Part shown: one piece after another, positions 32,770-41,102 of the stretch
How positions within the stretch are numbered: position 1 is the first letter of the stretch
How the letters are laid out: every line of letters begins with the position of its first letter
Source: a virus
DNA length: 64,000 bases
Reading direction: 5' to 3' (one strand)
Virus record (IMG/VR): IMGVR_UViG_3300035182_002586
Span: 1-64,000 of that record
Notes under the pieces: generated by a model
The model's input: only the letters and a program-made list of their open reading frames with translations
Database searches by the model: none
What the model was told of the DNA's origin: nothing
Program-made: the position numbers and the translations under genes

Positions 32770-33684
32770 TCAGACGTTGCTCAGGATGTCGTCGAAGTTG
32801 GTGGCATCACCACCACCCGCATCGAGCGCCGGAGCCGACCCACCGCCGCCGCTCGTGAGAGCGCCGGCCGAGGAGGAGGAGGAGGAGGACGTGCTCGAAC
32901 CGCCGCCGAGCTTCTGACGGAGCTGCTCCGTCGTCATGTCGCGGAACGGCGAGAGCTTGTCGTAGAACGGGAGAGCCTTGCTGAGGACGAGCTGCGCGAA
33001 GTCTTCCTTCGATGCCCAGATCGCCTTGCCCGCCGCCGTGACCGTGAACTTCTGGTACGTCGGGTCTTTGCAGTCGAGGAGGAAGTCCTGCCCTGCGACG
33101 GGGATGTTGTTCGTCATCAGGGTGTTCTTGGTCTTCTCGAACTCCTGGTACGACGGCTCCGAGAGGCGCCACGGTCTGACCTGGAGGCCCGCCTGGAACG
33201 CTTCCTTGTCGCGGATGATCTGCCCCTTGTTGTCCGTGAGGTAGAAGACCATCAGCGTGACGTAGTAGACGCGCGGCTCGGGGAGCTGACGCCACACCTT
33301 GTCTGCGTCCGACCCCTCCAGACCCAGGCGTGAGGTCACGAAGCCGAGACCCTCCTGGAAGTGGGCCCGGATCTTCTTGAACTTCGCCGTGCCGCGATCG
33401 AGCTTGTCGATGTCGGTCAGGTCGTCGACGCTCTTGCCGAGCTGGTCAGCGCGAGCCTTGAGCGCCTTCGCGCCGATGGCCATCTGCTCGTCGCGGGAGA
33501 GGCGCGGGTTGTCACGCTTCGCCGCGAGGACCGCGTTCACGTCGACGCGGTGGAAGTAGACCGGCGAGGCGCGCTCGATCTTCCCCTTGATGCCCTTGTA
33601 CCAGGCATCGCGGTCATTGGTCGTCGTGTGGGTTTCGAGATCGATGTCGCCCGCGAAATCGTCGTAGTCGAACGGAGTGCTCAT
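32770..33684 (-). CDS. Single-stranded DNA-binding protein-like
   Basis: A 304-aa protein. It has a charged N-terminus (FDYDDFAGDIDLE), a mixed alpha/beta core with RVYYVTLMVFYLTDNKG and an OB-like region, then a long Gly/Ser linker with a run of serines and the acidic tip NFDDILSNV. That layout (core, flexible linker, acidic tip) is that of phage gp32-type and bacterial SSBs. Position beside recA and ruvC supports it. The start follows AGAGGAG. The homology itself is inferred. Confidence 0.6.
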   Translation of the reverse strand: MSTPFDYDDFAGDIDLETHTTTNDRDAWYKGIKGKIERASPVYFHRVDVNAVLAAKRDNPRLSRDEQMAIGAKALKARADQLGKSVDDLTDIDKLDRGTAKFKKIRAHFQEGLGFVTSRLGLEGSDADKVWRQLPEPRVYYVTLMVFYLTDNKGQIIRDKEAFQAGLQVRPWRLSEPSYQEFEKTKNTLMTNNIPVAGQDFLLDCKDPTYQKFTVTAAGKAIWASKEDFAQLVLSKALPFYDKLSPFRDMTTEQLRQKLGGGSSTSSSSSSSAGALTSGGGGSAPALDAGGGDATNFDDILSNV

Positions 33685-33807
33685 GGTCGTCTCCTCTTGC
33701 GGACCGTCCCGTGCAAACGGTGCCTTGTAGGCGGGTAGCCGGGGCAGTCAGGTTGGTGTTCGTGAGTGCCTATCCAGAGGGAGGGTCCCCCCGAACAGGC
33801 GCGCCGG

Positions 33808-33813
33808 TACACC
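33808..33813 (-). promoter_or_regulatory. GGTGTA promoter element upstream of the SSB gene
   Basis: CTGGTGTACCGG on the minus strand, about 120 nt before the ATG at 33684. The leader between holds no convincing gene, and a Shine-Dalgarno sequence is present. It probably gives the SSB-RuvC-RecA genes their own transcript. Confidence 0.5.
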
Positions 33814-33838
33814 AGACGATGCGAGGTCGCACCGCCTA

Positions 33839-34909
33839 TCACGAGAGGAGGAACGAAAGATCCTCGTCAGACACGTCAACAGGCGGCGGCGTGGGCTTTC
33901 CAGCGAGAAACGCCTTGGTTTCGTCATCCATCACGGCCGGCTGGAGGAGACTTTGAATCCGGTCTTCGTCCGGGAGAGCCTCTTTCGAGACTGATGCGCC
34001 CGGGGTCGACGTTGTAGCGTCCAGGCTCGCCAGGATATCTTCGACGCTCGGAGGGGGCGGCGTGGGCCCGGACTTGGGCTTGGGTGCCTCCACGGGCGCT
34101 TCTGAGGGCCCGGAAGTCGGAGCCGTGGCCGGTGAAGGGCCCGTACTTGCGGGGACCGTCAGAGAGCCTTCGAGAGCCATCCGCACGATCTCATCAGAGG
34201 GTGTCTCGGGCGCCTTCGGCGTGGGCACCACTTCCGGGGTCACTTCCGGGGTCACTTCCGGGGTCACTTCCGGGGTCACTTCCGGGGTCACTTCCGGGGT
34301 CACTTCCGGGGTCGCCTTGTCGTCACCGTTCATCCCCGAGGTGTCGAGGATCTCCCGCAGCTCCTCTTCGTCGATGTCTTCGTCAGGCAGGATGGGCTCG
34401 ACGTAGGATGAGCTTCCCTTCGAGGGCCGCTCGTCACCGTACATGGCACCCGTGTCGATCTCGGCACGAATGAGAGCACGCTGCTCACGGACCTCGGTGA
34501 TGGTGTCTCGGATCTCTCGATGCCTGTGACGGATGGCCTTCTCGACGTGCGTGAGGTCTGCGATCTCTCGCTTCTTCGTGTGGATCTCGCGGAGCTGCTC
34601 ACGCAGGATCGTCTTGATCGCAGCCTCGCGGTCCTTGATATTCGCACGTGAGGTGACGCGCTCATCTCCCGCCAGCAGCTCTGAGCAGTCGATCTCGTAG
34701 GCACCCTCAAGGGCGTTCAACTCGCTTGTGAGCTGCGAGCGCTCCTGGTGGATCTCCATGAGGATCAAGGAGACCCTGTTGGTCCAGTTGCGGAGCGTGG
34801 CGATGCAATCCTGGAGGTACTTGGGCCCGAGAGAAACGGGGTCCCTTGCCAGGGTCATCTGGAACTGGTTCAGCTCGTCGTAGATCTTCGCAGCGCGCTC
34901 CGGTGTCAT
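33839..34909 (-). CDS. Coiled-coil protein with TPEV repeat linker (356 aa)
   Basis: The start is the ATG at 34909 (overlapping the upstream TGA as ATGA). Residues about 1-165 form a helical coiled-coil domain (RHREIRDTITEVREQRAL), followed by an acidic stretch, seven TPEV repeats (about 205-232), a Pro/Ala/Thr-rich region and three short hydrophobic-acidic modules (SVEDILASLDA, EDRIQSLLQ, DEDLSFLLS). The modules look like peptide binding sites on a disordered arm. It could be a scaffold for the replication proteins around it; no family recognised. Confidence 0.75.
   Translation of the reverse strand: MTPERAAKIYDELNQFQMTLARDPVSLGPKYLQDCIATLRNWTNRVSLILMEIHQERSQLTSELNALEGAYEIDCSELLAGDERVTSRANIKDREAAIKTILREQLREIHTKKREIADLTHVEKAIRHRHREIRDTITEVREQRALIRAEIDTGAMYGDERPSKGSSSYVEPILPDEDIDEEELREILDTSGMNGDDKATPEVTPEVTPEVTPEVTPEVTPEVTPEVVPTPKAPETPSDEIVRMALEGSLTVPASTGPSPATAPTSGPSEAPVEAPKPKSGPTPPPPSVEDILASLDATTSTPGASVSKEALPDEDRIQSLLQPAVMDDETKAFLAGKPTPPPVDVSDEDLSFLLS
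34230..34313 (-). repeat. Seven tandem 12-bp repeats encoding TPEV
   Basis: Seven identical copies of ACTTCCGGGGTC on the plus strand (84 bp), in frame in the 356-aa gene. Copies are identical at DNA level, which points to recent expansion by slippage and probable length variation between isolates. Confidence 0.9.
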
Positions 34910-35331
34910 CGTTTGCCTCCGCCCCCGTTGCCGAGGAGACGAGCGATCTGCTTGTCGTACGCTCCTAGGACCCGTCGAACCTCTTCTTCCGCCGAGTGGG
35001 GCAGAAGAATGCCTCGCCGAGCGGCATCCCCGTACACCGCAGCGACCACCTGCTGTGAAAGCAGGGCGTGCACGACCTTCGCCTCGCTCACATCCCAACC
35101 GGCGGACTCTGCACCCTGATCGTGCTGACGTGAGGCGGTGAGGCTGTAAAACGCACTCTTCCGGACCCCGTTCAGGTCCCTCCCCTCGATGGAGAAGGAC
35201 ACCATCAGCTTCTCGTTGCAGATCTCCGATCGGATCTTGTCGAGGCGTGCACGTTGCTCTGCCGTCAGGCCGGTGAAGTCGTCTCCCTCAGCCTGCGTTT
35301 GCAGGGACTCCTGTGTCGGAGGTGCGCTCAT
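34906..35331 (-). CDS. Unknown protein (141 aa)
   Basis: The start is the ATG at 35331 (MSAPPTQESLQ), inside the 3' end of the RecD2-like gene and downstream of a GGTGTA element and a 15-bp palindrome. A beta-rich centre (LMVSFSIEGRDL) is followed by a helical end with a Gly-rich tail (GNGGGGKR). Coupled to the TPEV-repeat protein. No family recognised. Confidence 0.75.
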   Translation of the reverse strand: MSAPPTQESLQTQAEGDDFTGLTAEQRARLDKIRSEICNEKLMVSFSIEGRDLNGVRKSAFYSLTASRQHDQGAESAGWDVSEAKVVHALLSQQVVAAVYGDAARRGILLPHSAEEEVRRVLGAYDKQIARLLGNGGGGKR

Positions 35332-37573
35332 TGTCAACTTGACAACGTACACCGCCCGCAGCCGCCACGACCGCCGCCTGTGCCTCAGCGATGGCACGCG
35401 CAAGCATCGTATTTCTCTGCACCACCATGTCATTCGCGATGGCACGACCCACCGCATCGGCGTGCCCGATCAGCCAGAGCTTCTTCTTGGCCCGGGTCAC
35501 GGCCGTGTAGAGGAGGTTCCGCTGGAGCATGCGACGCTGCGTACGGGCGATGGGGAGGATGACCGTTTCCCACTCCGACCCCTGGCTCTTGTGCACCGTG
35601 ACGGCGTAGGCGAGGCACAGCTTGTAGGGCGCCTCGCTCTTCGGGACACGGACGTAGGTGTCCACATCCATCGGCCCGATCCCGTGGATCTTGATCACCA
35701 CGTCTTCACGGGAGAATGAGTTCACCTTCGCCATGTCCCCGTTGTAGATCCCGAGCTGGTAGTCGTTCTTGACCACCATCACACGATCGCCCTCTCGAAG
35801 AGAGAAGTCGCCCGCCGCCCACTCCGGCTGACCCACGGCAGGGTTCAGCTTGTCCCGCATCTGCGTGTTGAGGGCGTCCACTCCGACCGACCCCTCATAC
35901 TTGGGCGAGAGCACTTGGAAGTTGGCGTCACGGGCCTTGAGCTTCGCCGCCATCTCGACGATCAGGTGGGCTGCCTTCTCCTCGTTCTCCAGGGGGATGA
36001 AGCGGAACTCGCTTGTAGGATCCTTCTCGTCGAGGTCGAGGCTCTCTCCTCCGTTGATCCGGTGGGAGTTCGTGACGATGCCGCCCTTGGCGGATTGACG
36101 GAAGATCTGCGTCAGTCGGACGTTCGGGATCGCCGGACACGCGAGAAGCTCACGCAGCACGTTACCGGGCCCAACCGATGGGAGCTGCGCGTCGTCCCCC
36201 ACGAACACGAGGATCGTCGAGGGGTGTAGAGCGTCGAGGATGCGGAAGAACAGCTCGATGTCGACCATCGACATCTCGTCGATGATCACGGCGTCGATCG
36301 TGTACTTGTTCGCCCGGTTGAAGGCCCACGTCTCCCCGTCGTACCCGAAGGTGCGGTGGATGGTCGCAGACTCTTTGCCCGTGACGCTGGCCATCCTCTT
36401 GGCTGCGATGCCCGTCGGGGCCATCTGCCGAAAGCTCAGCCCCGCAGCCTGAAAGAGGTTCACGAAGGTCTTCACCACCGTGGTCTTGCCCGTGCCCGGG
36501 AGCCCCGTGAGGACCAACACCCGGCTCGTCAGCAGCTTCTCTACGGCCTCTTTCTGCGCGTTCGACAGGTCGATGCGGTGAGACCTCTCGTACTCATCGA
36601 GGAACGCGAGGGGTTCGACTTCGAGCTGCACGGGGGTCAGGAACTCGGCCAGCATGGTGGCCGCTTCTCGTTCGTAGCGGAAGTACTCGGGGAGGTAGAC
36701 GGCTTCCCCATCCACCACAACAGCGCCCTCCGCCGCCAAGCCTTCGACGGCCGTGTTGACCCGTGAGGGTCTCGTGGGGAACGCCGACACCCGGGCATCC
36801 CGAGCCACATCCGGGAACAGCATGGGGAAGTCCCCCTGCTTCACGAATACGTGACCTTCCGTAGTGGCGGCACGCAAGGTGGCGAGAACCGCCCCCTGCG
36901 TACGGCGAGGGTCTTCAAGGTCGAGACCCATGCGCGCAGCGATACGATCAGCTTGCTGCATGGAGAACCCACGGATCTCCAGGAGCCGGTATGGGTTCTT
37001 GGACACGATGTCCTTCGCATCATGCCCAAACCGCACGAACACGTCCTTGATCACCTGCGCGGTGAGCCCCTGGTCCTGGAGGACACCCAACAGCTCGTAC
37101 GTCGTCCGGAGCCGGTCCCACGCGACCAGTGCACGGCTCATCGAGCTGTGCTTGATCTGCCCCGGCATCGCGAGGTGGTCTGGTTCGGCCAACGCCAGAA
37201 CGGCCTTAGGGTTTTCGGCCAGAGCTGCGAACGTCCCCTCCTCGAAGTGATCGCAGATCGTCCGCGTCAGGTTGTAGTCGAGGAAGCCGTCCACACACTC
37301 GTGAAGGAAGCGCAGAGCGCTTTCCCCGTCGGGAGCCCACGGCGCCCAACAGTGGATTGCGAACTGCCTCCCGTACTTCGGGTGCATGACCCACTCCCCA
37401 TTGAGCTGGAGAGTGATGCCCCCGGAGACCCCAAGGAGCCCGCTCAGGTGGCCTCGTGCCTTGCAGAGCACTTCGGACACAGGAGGGTTCGCTGACGCAA
37501 CCTGTAGGGACAGGATGTAGAAGTCCTTGCTCGCGTGCACCACACTGTGTACGCGAGCGCGAATCGTAGCCAT
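35288..37573 (-). CDS. RecD2-like SF1B helicase
   Basis: A 761-aa helicase: an N-terminal OB-like and helix-hairpin-helix region (about 1-330), Walker A LTGLPGTGKTT at residues 355-365, QMAPTGIAAKR, Walker B VIIDEMSMVD, FVGDDAQLPSVGPG, a C-terminal domain with YAVTVHKSQGSEW and YTAVTRAKKKLWLIG (motifs V and VI). These are the SF1B RecD2 set, 5'-3' polarity in characterised relatives. The architecture follows RecD2 rather than RecD of RecBCD. It starts 3 nt after ligA ends. Confidence 0.92.
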   Translation of the reverse strand: MATIRARVHSVVHASKDFYILSLQVASANPPVSEVLCKARGHLSGLLGVSGGITLQLNGEWVMHPKYGRQFAIHCWAPWAPDGESALRFLHECVDGFLDYNLTRTICDHFEEGTFAALAENPKAVLALAEPDHLAMPGQIKHSSMSRALVAWDRLRTTYELLGVLQDQGLTAQVIKDVFVRFGHDAKDIVSKNPYRLLEIRGFSMQQADRIAARMGLDLEDPRRTQGAVLATLRAATTEGHVFVKQGDFPMLFPDVARDARVSAFPTRPSRVNTAVEGLAAEGAVVVDGEAVYLPEYFRYEREAATMLAEFLTPVQLEVEPLAFLDEYERSHRIDLSNAQKEAVEKLLTSRVLVLTGLPGTGKTTVVKTFVNLFQAAGLSFRQMAPTGIAAKRMASVTGKESATIHRTFGYDGETWAFNRANKYTIDAVIIDEMSMVDIELFFRILDALHPSTILVFVGDDAQLPSVGPGNVLRELLACPAIPNVRLTQIFRQSAKGGIVTNSHRINGGESLDLDEKDPTSEFRFIPLENEEKAAHLIVEMAAKLKARDANFQVLSPKYEGSVGVDALNTQMRDKLNPAVGQPEWAAGDFSLREGDRVMVVKNDYQLGIYNGDMAKVNSFSREDVVIKIHGIGPMDVDTYVRVPKSEAPYKLCLAYAVTVHKSQGSEWETVILPIARTQRRMLQRNLLYTAVTRAKKKLWLIGHADAVGRAIANDMVVQRNTMLARAIAEAQAAVVAAAGGVRCQVDNERTSDTGVPANAG
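35331..35345. promoter_or_regulatory. 15-bp operator-like palindrome at a start codon
   Basis: TTGTCAA-C-TTGACAA, two perfect 7-bp arms around one base. It overlaps the ATG at 35331 and lies 2 nt from the GGTGTA element at 35348-35353, so a dimeric protein bound here would block both transcription and translation start. It is AT-rich relative to its surroundings. Confidence 0.55.
35348..35353 (-). promoter_or_regulatory. GGTGTA promoter element inside the recD2 3' end
   Basis: GCGGTGTACGTT on the minus strand, 16 nt before the ATG at 35331; the intervening bases are the palindrome. Confidence 0.55.
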
Positions 37574-37576
37574 AGG

Positions 37577-39619
37577 TCAGACCTCATCCACAATCGAGAT
37601 GTCCGTGAGTGCGTCGAGGTCGGGATCTACCTCCTCGGCGGGGGTCTCCGAACCGGTGCCGGGGTCAGCATCCGGATCGATACCCGCCATCCGAAGGAAG
37701 TCTTCCTCCGAGATGGTCTTCGTCCCGTTCTTGCGGGCAGCCTGAGCTTTCGTCGTCGTGGAGTTCGCGTCAGCCATCACGAGATAGCTGAGGTTCTTCA
37801 CGACGGAGGACTTCACGACGCCCCCGCACGCGACGACGATCTCTTGCAGCTCCGGGCGGGGACGCTTCGACGATCCCGTGAAGCAGAACGTCATCCCGCT
37901 CAGGGTGCCTTTCACCTTCTGCTTGATCTGCACGCCGGCCCCGAGAAGCTCGACGACGATTCCGGAGCTTTCTCGGAGCCACTTGTGGAGGGCCTCGGCC
38001 TTTACGGGCCCAAGACCCGGGACTGCCTGGAGTTGCTCTTTGGACGCGGCGAGCAGGGCATCGAACGTGTCGATACCCGTGGAGGTGACCATCTCGATGG
38101 TCGAGGCAGCGCAGAGGGGGATGGATAGAGCCCCGAGCAGTTGCTCGATCGGAATGGGGTTGCGCGCCCACAGGGACTTGAGGACGGCGGCCGCGCTCCT
38201 CTTGCCCATGCGCTCGATGCTGGCGATCTGGTCGGCCGTCAGGCGGTAGAGGTCCGGGATCCCCTTCACGAGGCCCGACGAGAGAAGACGCTCGACCAGG
38301 GTTTCACCCCACTCCTTGATGTCGAGGGCCTGCACGTAGCGCTTGATCCGGCCTGCCGACTGTGCGGGGCAGCTCCCGATGTGAGGGCAGACGTAGTACT
38401 CCCCCTCGACGACCACGGCCCCGCCGCACGACTCGCAGTGCGTCGGCTCGGGGTACGTCGTCCCCGTCCCCTTGGACACGGACACCACACGGGGAATCAC
38501 ATCGTTTGAGCGGGTCACGAGGATCATGGCCCCCACGTCGAACCCGATCTCGCGGATGTACTTCCAGTTATAGAGGCTCGCCTGCGTCACTTCGGCCCCG
38601 AGCAGGTGCACGGGGTCGAACACTGCGACGGGGGTGATGCGGCCAGAGGGGCCCGTCTGCTTGAGGCACCCCGTCGCACGCGTCTCGCGGGCAGGGCTCT
38701 TGAACTTGAACGCGACGGCGCCGTTCGGGCAGTTGTCCGTCTCTCCAAGGGAGATCTGGCGTGCGAGCTGGTTGATGCGAACGACGAGCCCGTCGATGTC
38801 GTAGTCGAGGGTCGCTCGCTTTGACTGCTGGTACTCGACCCAGATGTCCTGCGGCGTCCGAATCCCGGGCACCATCGCCGTGACGTACCAGTTGGGCACG
38901 AAGAAGCCGAGAGAGGAGAGCCACTCGAACTGCTCCATCTCCGTCGTGAACTCTTTGCCGTCGAGCACCTGGTAGAAGTAGACGGTCAGGTGCTCGCACC
39001 CCACGCCGTCATGACGGTGGGAGACGCCCCCTGCCGTGTTCCGGGTGTTCGCATTGTCGGGGAAGTACGTCGAGAGACGGCTCTTGTGGAGGACGATCTC
39101 GCCTCGCAGTGAGCCCGTGAAGCGTTCCGGGATGTTCGTCGGAACGCCTTCCATCTTGGCGACGTTGCGGGTGATGTCCTCCCCTGTGACCCCATCCCCA
39201 CGAGTGATCGCCTGGACGAGTCTCCCCCGCTTGTACTTGACGTGGATCGAGATCCCGTCGAGCTTCTCGGTCACGAGCAGCTCATCGAACTGCGGCGTCC
39301 CATCCAGGTCGTTCGGCGTGCGGCTGACGATCCAGGAGGTCATCTCCTCCATCGTCTTGACCTTGTGCAGAGACCCCATGGGCAGTCCGTGCAGGGCCTT
39401 AGTCCAACCTGAGTCCTCGGGGACCTTGGCGCCGACGGAGATGACCTCGGGGCTTCGGGCCTTCAGTTCCGCCAGCTCATCCTGGAGGGCATCGTACACG
39501 TCGTCGGTCATGATCGGCTGACCGTTGTGGTAGGTGTGACGGGCCTTCGCGAGCCGCTCCTCCAGCTCGCGTACGCGGTCCCCCTCAACTGCCTTCATCA
39601 GCTCTTCAAACTCGCTCAT
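37577..39619 (-). CDS. ligA: NAD+-dependent DNA ligase
   Basis: A full-length 680-aa LigA. Adenylation lysine Lys119 in TEKLDGIS, an OB fold, a four-Cys zinc finger (CESC ... CPHIGSCPAQ), a helix-hairpin-helix region ending VPGLGPVKAEALHKW, and a C-terminal BRCT domain (LSGMTFCFTGSSKRPR ... ISEEDFLRMAG). It joins nicks and Okazaki fragments. NAD+-type ligases are bacterial-like and less common in phages than ATP-dependent ones. The final ~25 residues are acidic. Confidence 0.95.
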   Translation of the reverse strand: MSEFEELMKAVEGDRVRELEERLAKARHTYHNGQPIMTDDVYDALQDELAELKARSPEVISVGAKVPEDSGWTKALHGLPMGSLHKVKTMEEMTSWIVSRTPNDLDGTPQFDELLVTEKLDGISIHVKYKRGRLVQAITRGDGVTGEDITRNVAKMEGVPTNIPERFTGSLRGEIVLHKSRLSTYFPDNANTRNTAGGVSHRHDGVGCEHLTVYFYQVLDGKEFTTEMEQFEWLSSLGFFVPNWYVTAMVPGIRTPQDIWVEYQQSKRATLDYDIDGLVVRINQLARQISLGETDNCPNGAVAFKFKSPARETRATGCLKQTGPSGRITPVAVFDPVHLLGAEVTQASLYNWKYIREIGFDVGAMILVTRSNDVIPRVVSVSKGTGTTYPEPTHCESCGGAVVVEGEYYVCPHIGSCPAQSAGRIKRYVQALDIKEWGETLVERLLSSGLVKGIPDLYRLTADQIASIERMGKRSAAAVLKSLWARNPIPIEQLLGALSIPLCAASTIEMVTSTGIDTFDALLAASKEQLQAVPGLGPVKAEALHKWLRESSGIVVELLGAGVQIKQKVKGTLSGMTFCFTGSSKRPRPELQEIVVACGGVVKSSVVKNLSYLVMADANSTTTKAQAARKNGTKTISEEDFLRMAGIDPDADPGTGSETPAEEVDPDLDALTDISIVDEV

Positions 39620-39632
39620 CGTACGGTTCCCA

Positions 39633-40028
39633 TCACGTGAGGTTGACTGTCATCCGGAGATTCACGGTGTCCCCGGGAAGGACATGCTTGGTCACCATCA
39701 GGCGGGACTCGTATACGAGGTTTCCGCCTTCCTGTGCTGTCCAGATCAGCGCTTTTTCGATCTTGCCCGTGTGGTGCATCGGGAAGGACGTTGGAGCGAA
39801 GACCAGGGTTGAACCCTCTACGGTCACAGTGGAGCTAACCCTGGGCGTGGCCTCGCACAGCCCGTCCGACAGGGACACCCACCACACACCCGTGGGTCCC
39901 ACCGAGAAGAGTGTCGCCAGCAGTTGGGGCACGACCTGTGGACCCCTCTCATCCCCGTGCTCGGAGAGAGGAGGTTCGGGGCCTCGTACGAGCGGCCACC
40001 AGGATTCGATGTCGTCTTCGACTTCCAC
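39633..40028 (-). CDS. Unknown protein (131 aa)
   Basis: GTG start (M/V-EVEDDIESWWPL) 12 nt after GGTGTA. Beta-rich through most of its length (VWWVSLSDG, LVFAPTSFP). First gene of the transcript that continues into ligA and recD2, so its promoter may drive the replication operon. No family recognised. Confidence 0.75.
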   Translation of the reverse strand: MEVEDDIESWWPLVRGPEPPLSEHGDERGPQVVPQLLATLFSVGPTGVWWVSLSDGLCEATPRVSSTVTVEGSTLVFAPTSFPMHHTGKIEKALIWTAQEGGNLVYESRLMVTKHVLPGDTVNLRMTVNLT

Positions 40029-40040
40029 GGGGGACGCCCG

Positions 40041-40054
40041 TACACCACGTGTTA
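40041..40054. promoter_or_regulatory. Divergent promoter pair upstream of the ligA transcript
   Basis: A minus-strand GGTGTACGGG at 40041-40046 is 12 nt before the GTG at 40028. A plus-strand GTGTTAGACT at 40049-40054 is 12 nt before the ATG at 40067. The two elements are separated by only two bases. Confidence 0.6.
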
Positions 40055-40066
40055 GACTTCGGCGCG

Positions 40067-40420
40067 ATGTACGTGATCCTCGAACGCGAAGAGAGCGGCC
40101 GGCTGCGGGAAATTGAGAAGGCGGAAGATGCCGTTGGGGCGAGCCGCAAAATCGCCGAATGGCTCTGCATGACCGGAGCCGAGCTGCCGAACGGCAGCCG
40201 GGTCAAGGACACCGATCACGTGCTCCTCCGCGCTCTCCCCGTCCCTTCCTCCGACCTGCCCGTTGGTACGCGATCTGCTTTCGCCGCCTACCTGCTTCGG
40301 GATGGCAACGTCGTCGACGTGGGGGCCGTGCTGATCGAGAAGTGGGCGTTGATCACGCGAGGGTCGACCGTAAGCTCTGCCTCAAACGTCAGAACGCCGC
40401 GACGTCGCGACCGGAAGTAG
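40067..40420 (+). CDS. Unknown protein (117 aa)
   Basis: Starts MYVILEREESGRLRE at the promoter-set ATG. Helical middle with one Cys (EWLCMTG), then a basic tail (RTPRRRDRK). Divergent from the ligA transcript. No family recognised. Confidence 0.7.
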   Translation: MYVILEREESGRLREIEKAEDAVGASRKIAEWLCMTGAELPNGSRVKDTDHVLLRALPVPSSDLPVGTRSAFAAYLLRDGNVVDVGAVLIEKWALITRGSTVSSASNVRTPRRRDRK

Positions 40421-40435
40421 AGGGTCGGTGTGCGG

Positions 40436-40579
40436 ATGCTACGTCCCACAGAGGTGGTGTGCCCACACCGAGTGTACACCATCGTGCGGGCTCTGCACGT
40501 CCCACGGAAGCGCATCGAAAGAAGTGCGAATGCTGCATTCTTCCTATGCCGTGGGATCATCAAGAGACCACGATGCTGA
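40436..40579 (+). CDS. Possible small ORF (47 aa), doubtful
   Basis: An open frame starting MLRPTEVVCPHRVY and ending with a TGA that overlaps the next ATG (40573). The overlap is typical of real genes here, but codon bias is weak and there is no promoter element. The same interval contains an outward GGTGTA copy and a GAATG-CTG-CATTC palindrome near 40527. Confidence 0.25.
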   Translation: MLRPTEVVCPHRVYTIVRALHVPRKRIERSANAAFFLCRGIIKRPRC

Positions 40580-41040
40580 TCGACCTGACGAGAAGGATCC
40601 CAACGATCCTCTACGACGTGGAACCCACCCTCGTCGTCGTTCGCGTCCTCTCGATCGACGAGAGCCCTGCATGGGTCCGAGAGACCGGTGACGGAGTTGT
40701 CGACGGGCTCCTGACGCCCACCCTCTGGTCTTCCGGCAAGGGCAAGTCAACTTGGGCGCACCACGTCGTGCCTGCTCCCGGAAACCGAGATGAGCTGCTG
40801 ACCTACGAATGCACGACCATGCGGTTCGAGGTTGAACCCCCTCCCCAAGACGGCCCGATGATGCCCTGGGACGGGTTCGTGTCCATAGAGATGCTGACCA
40901 CCGAGTTCCACCGGGTGATCATCACGGGCCCCGATGGACTTGAGTGTCAGTGCCGCGTGAAGAATCTCTCGACGTTGGCCTCCGACGACAACGAGCCCCG
41001 CATGTCACTGTGGGAAAGACTAGGTAATTCAGACGCTTGA
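40573..41040 (+). CDS. Unknown protein with C-terminal Trp motif (155 aa)
   Basis: The start at 40573 (MLIDLTRRIPTIL) is the first in-frame ATG with a coding body behind it. Beta-rich domain (TLVVVRVLSIDES, TMRFEVEPPPQDG). It ends PRMSLWERLGNSDA, a member of the C-terminal tryptophan set. No family recognised. Confidence 0.75.
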   Translation: MLIDLTRRIPTILYDVEPTLVVVRVLSIDESPAWVRETGDGVVDGLLTPTLWSSGKGKSTWAHHVVPAPGNRDELLTYECTTMRFEVEPPPQDGPMMPWDGFVSIEMLTTEFHRVIITGPDGLECQCRVKNLSTLASDDNEPRMSLWERLGNSDA

Positions 41041-41102
41041 GGTGCGGACTCGACGACCGACTGAGCCGTGTCTAGCTTGGCGTCGAACCTCGGAGGACCC
41101 GC

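Noticed and set aside
33681-33812. A 43-codon minus-strand frame (GTG start) ending in an ATGA overlap with the SSB gene, with HEHQPDCPGYPP
   Set aside because: Its only start codon lies inside the GGTGTA promoter element, so it would not be in the transcript if the element is a -10. Kept out of the gene list, although the overlap and the Cys/His content are suggestive.
34230-34313. CRISPR array
   Set aside because: The 12-bp units are contiguous without spacers and are in frame in a coding sequence.
40421-40572. tRNA or other structured RNA in the gap before 40573
   Set aside because: No cloverleaf or T-loop consensus found by eye; only a short palindrome and an outward GGTGTA copy.
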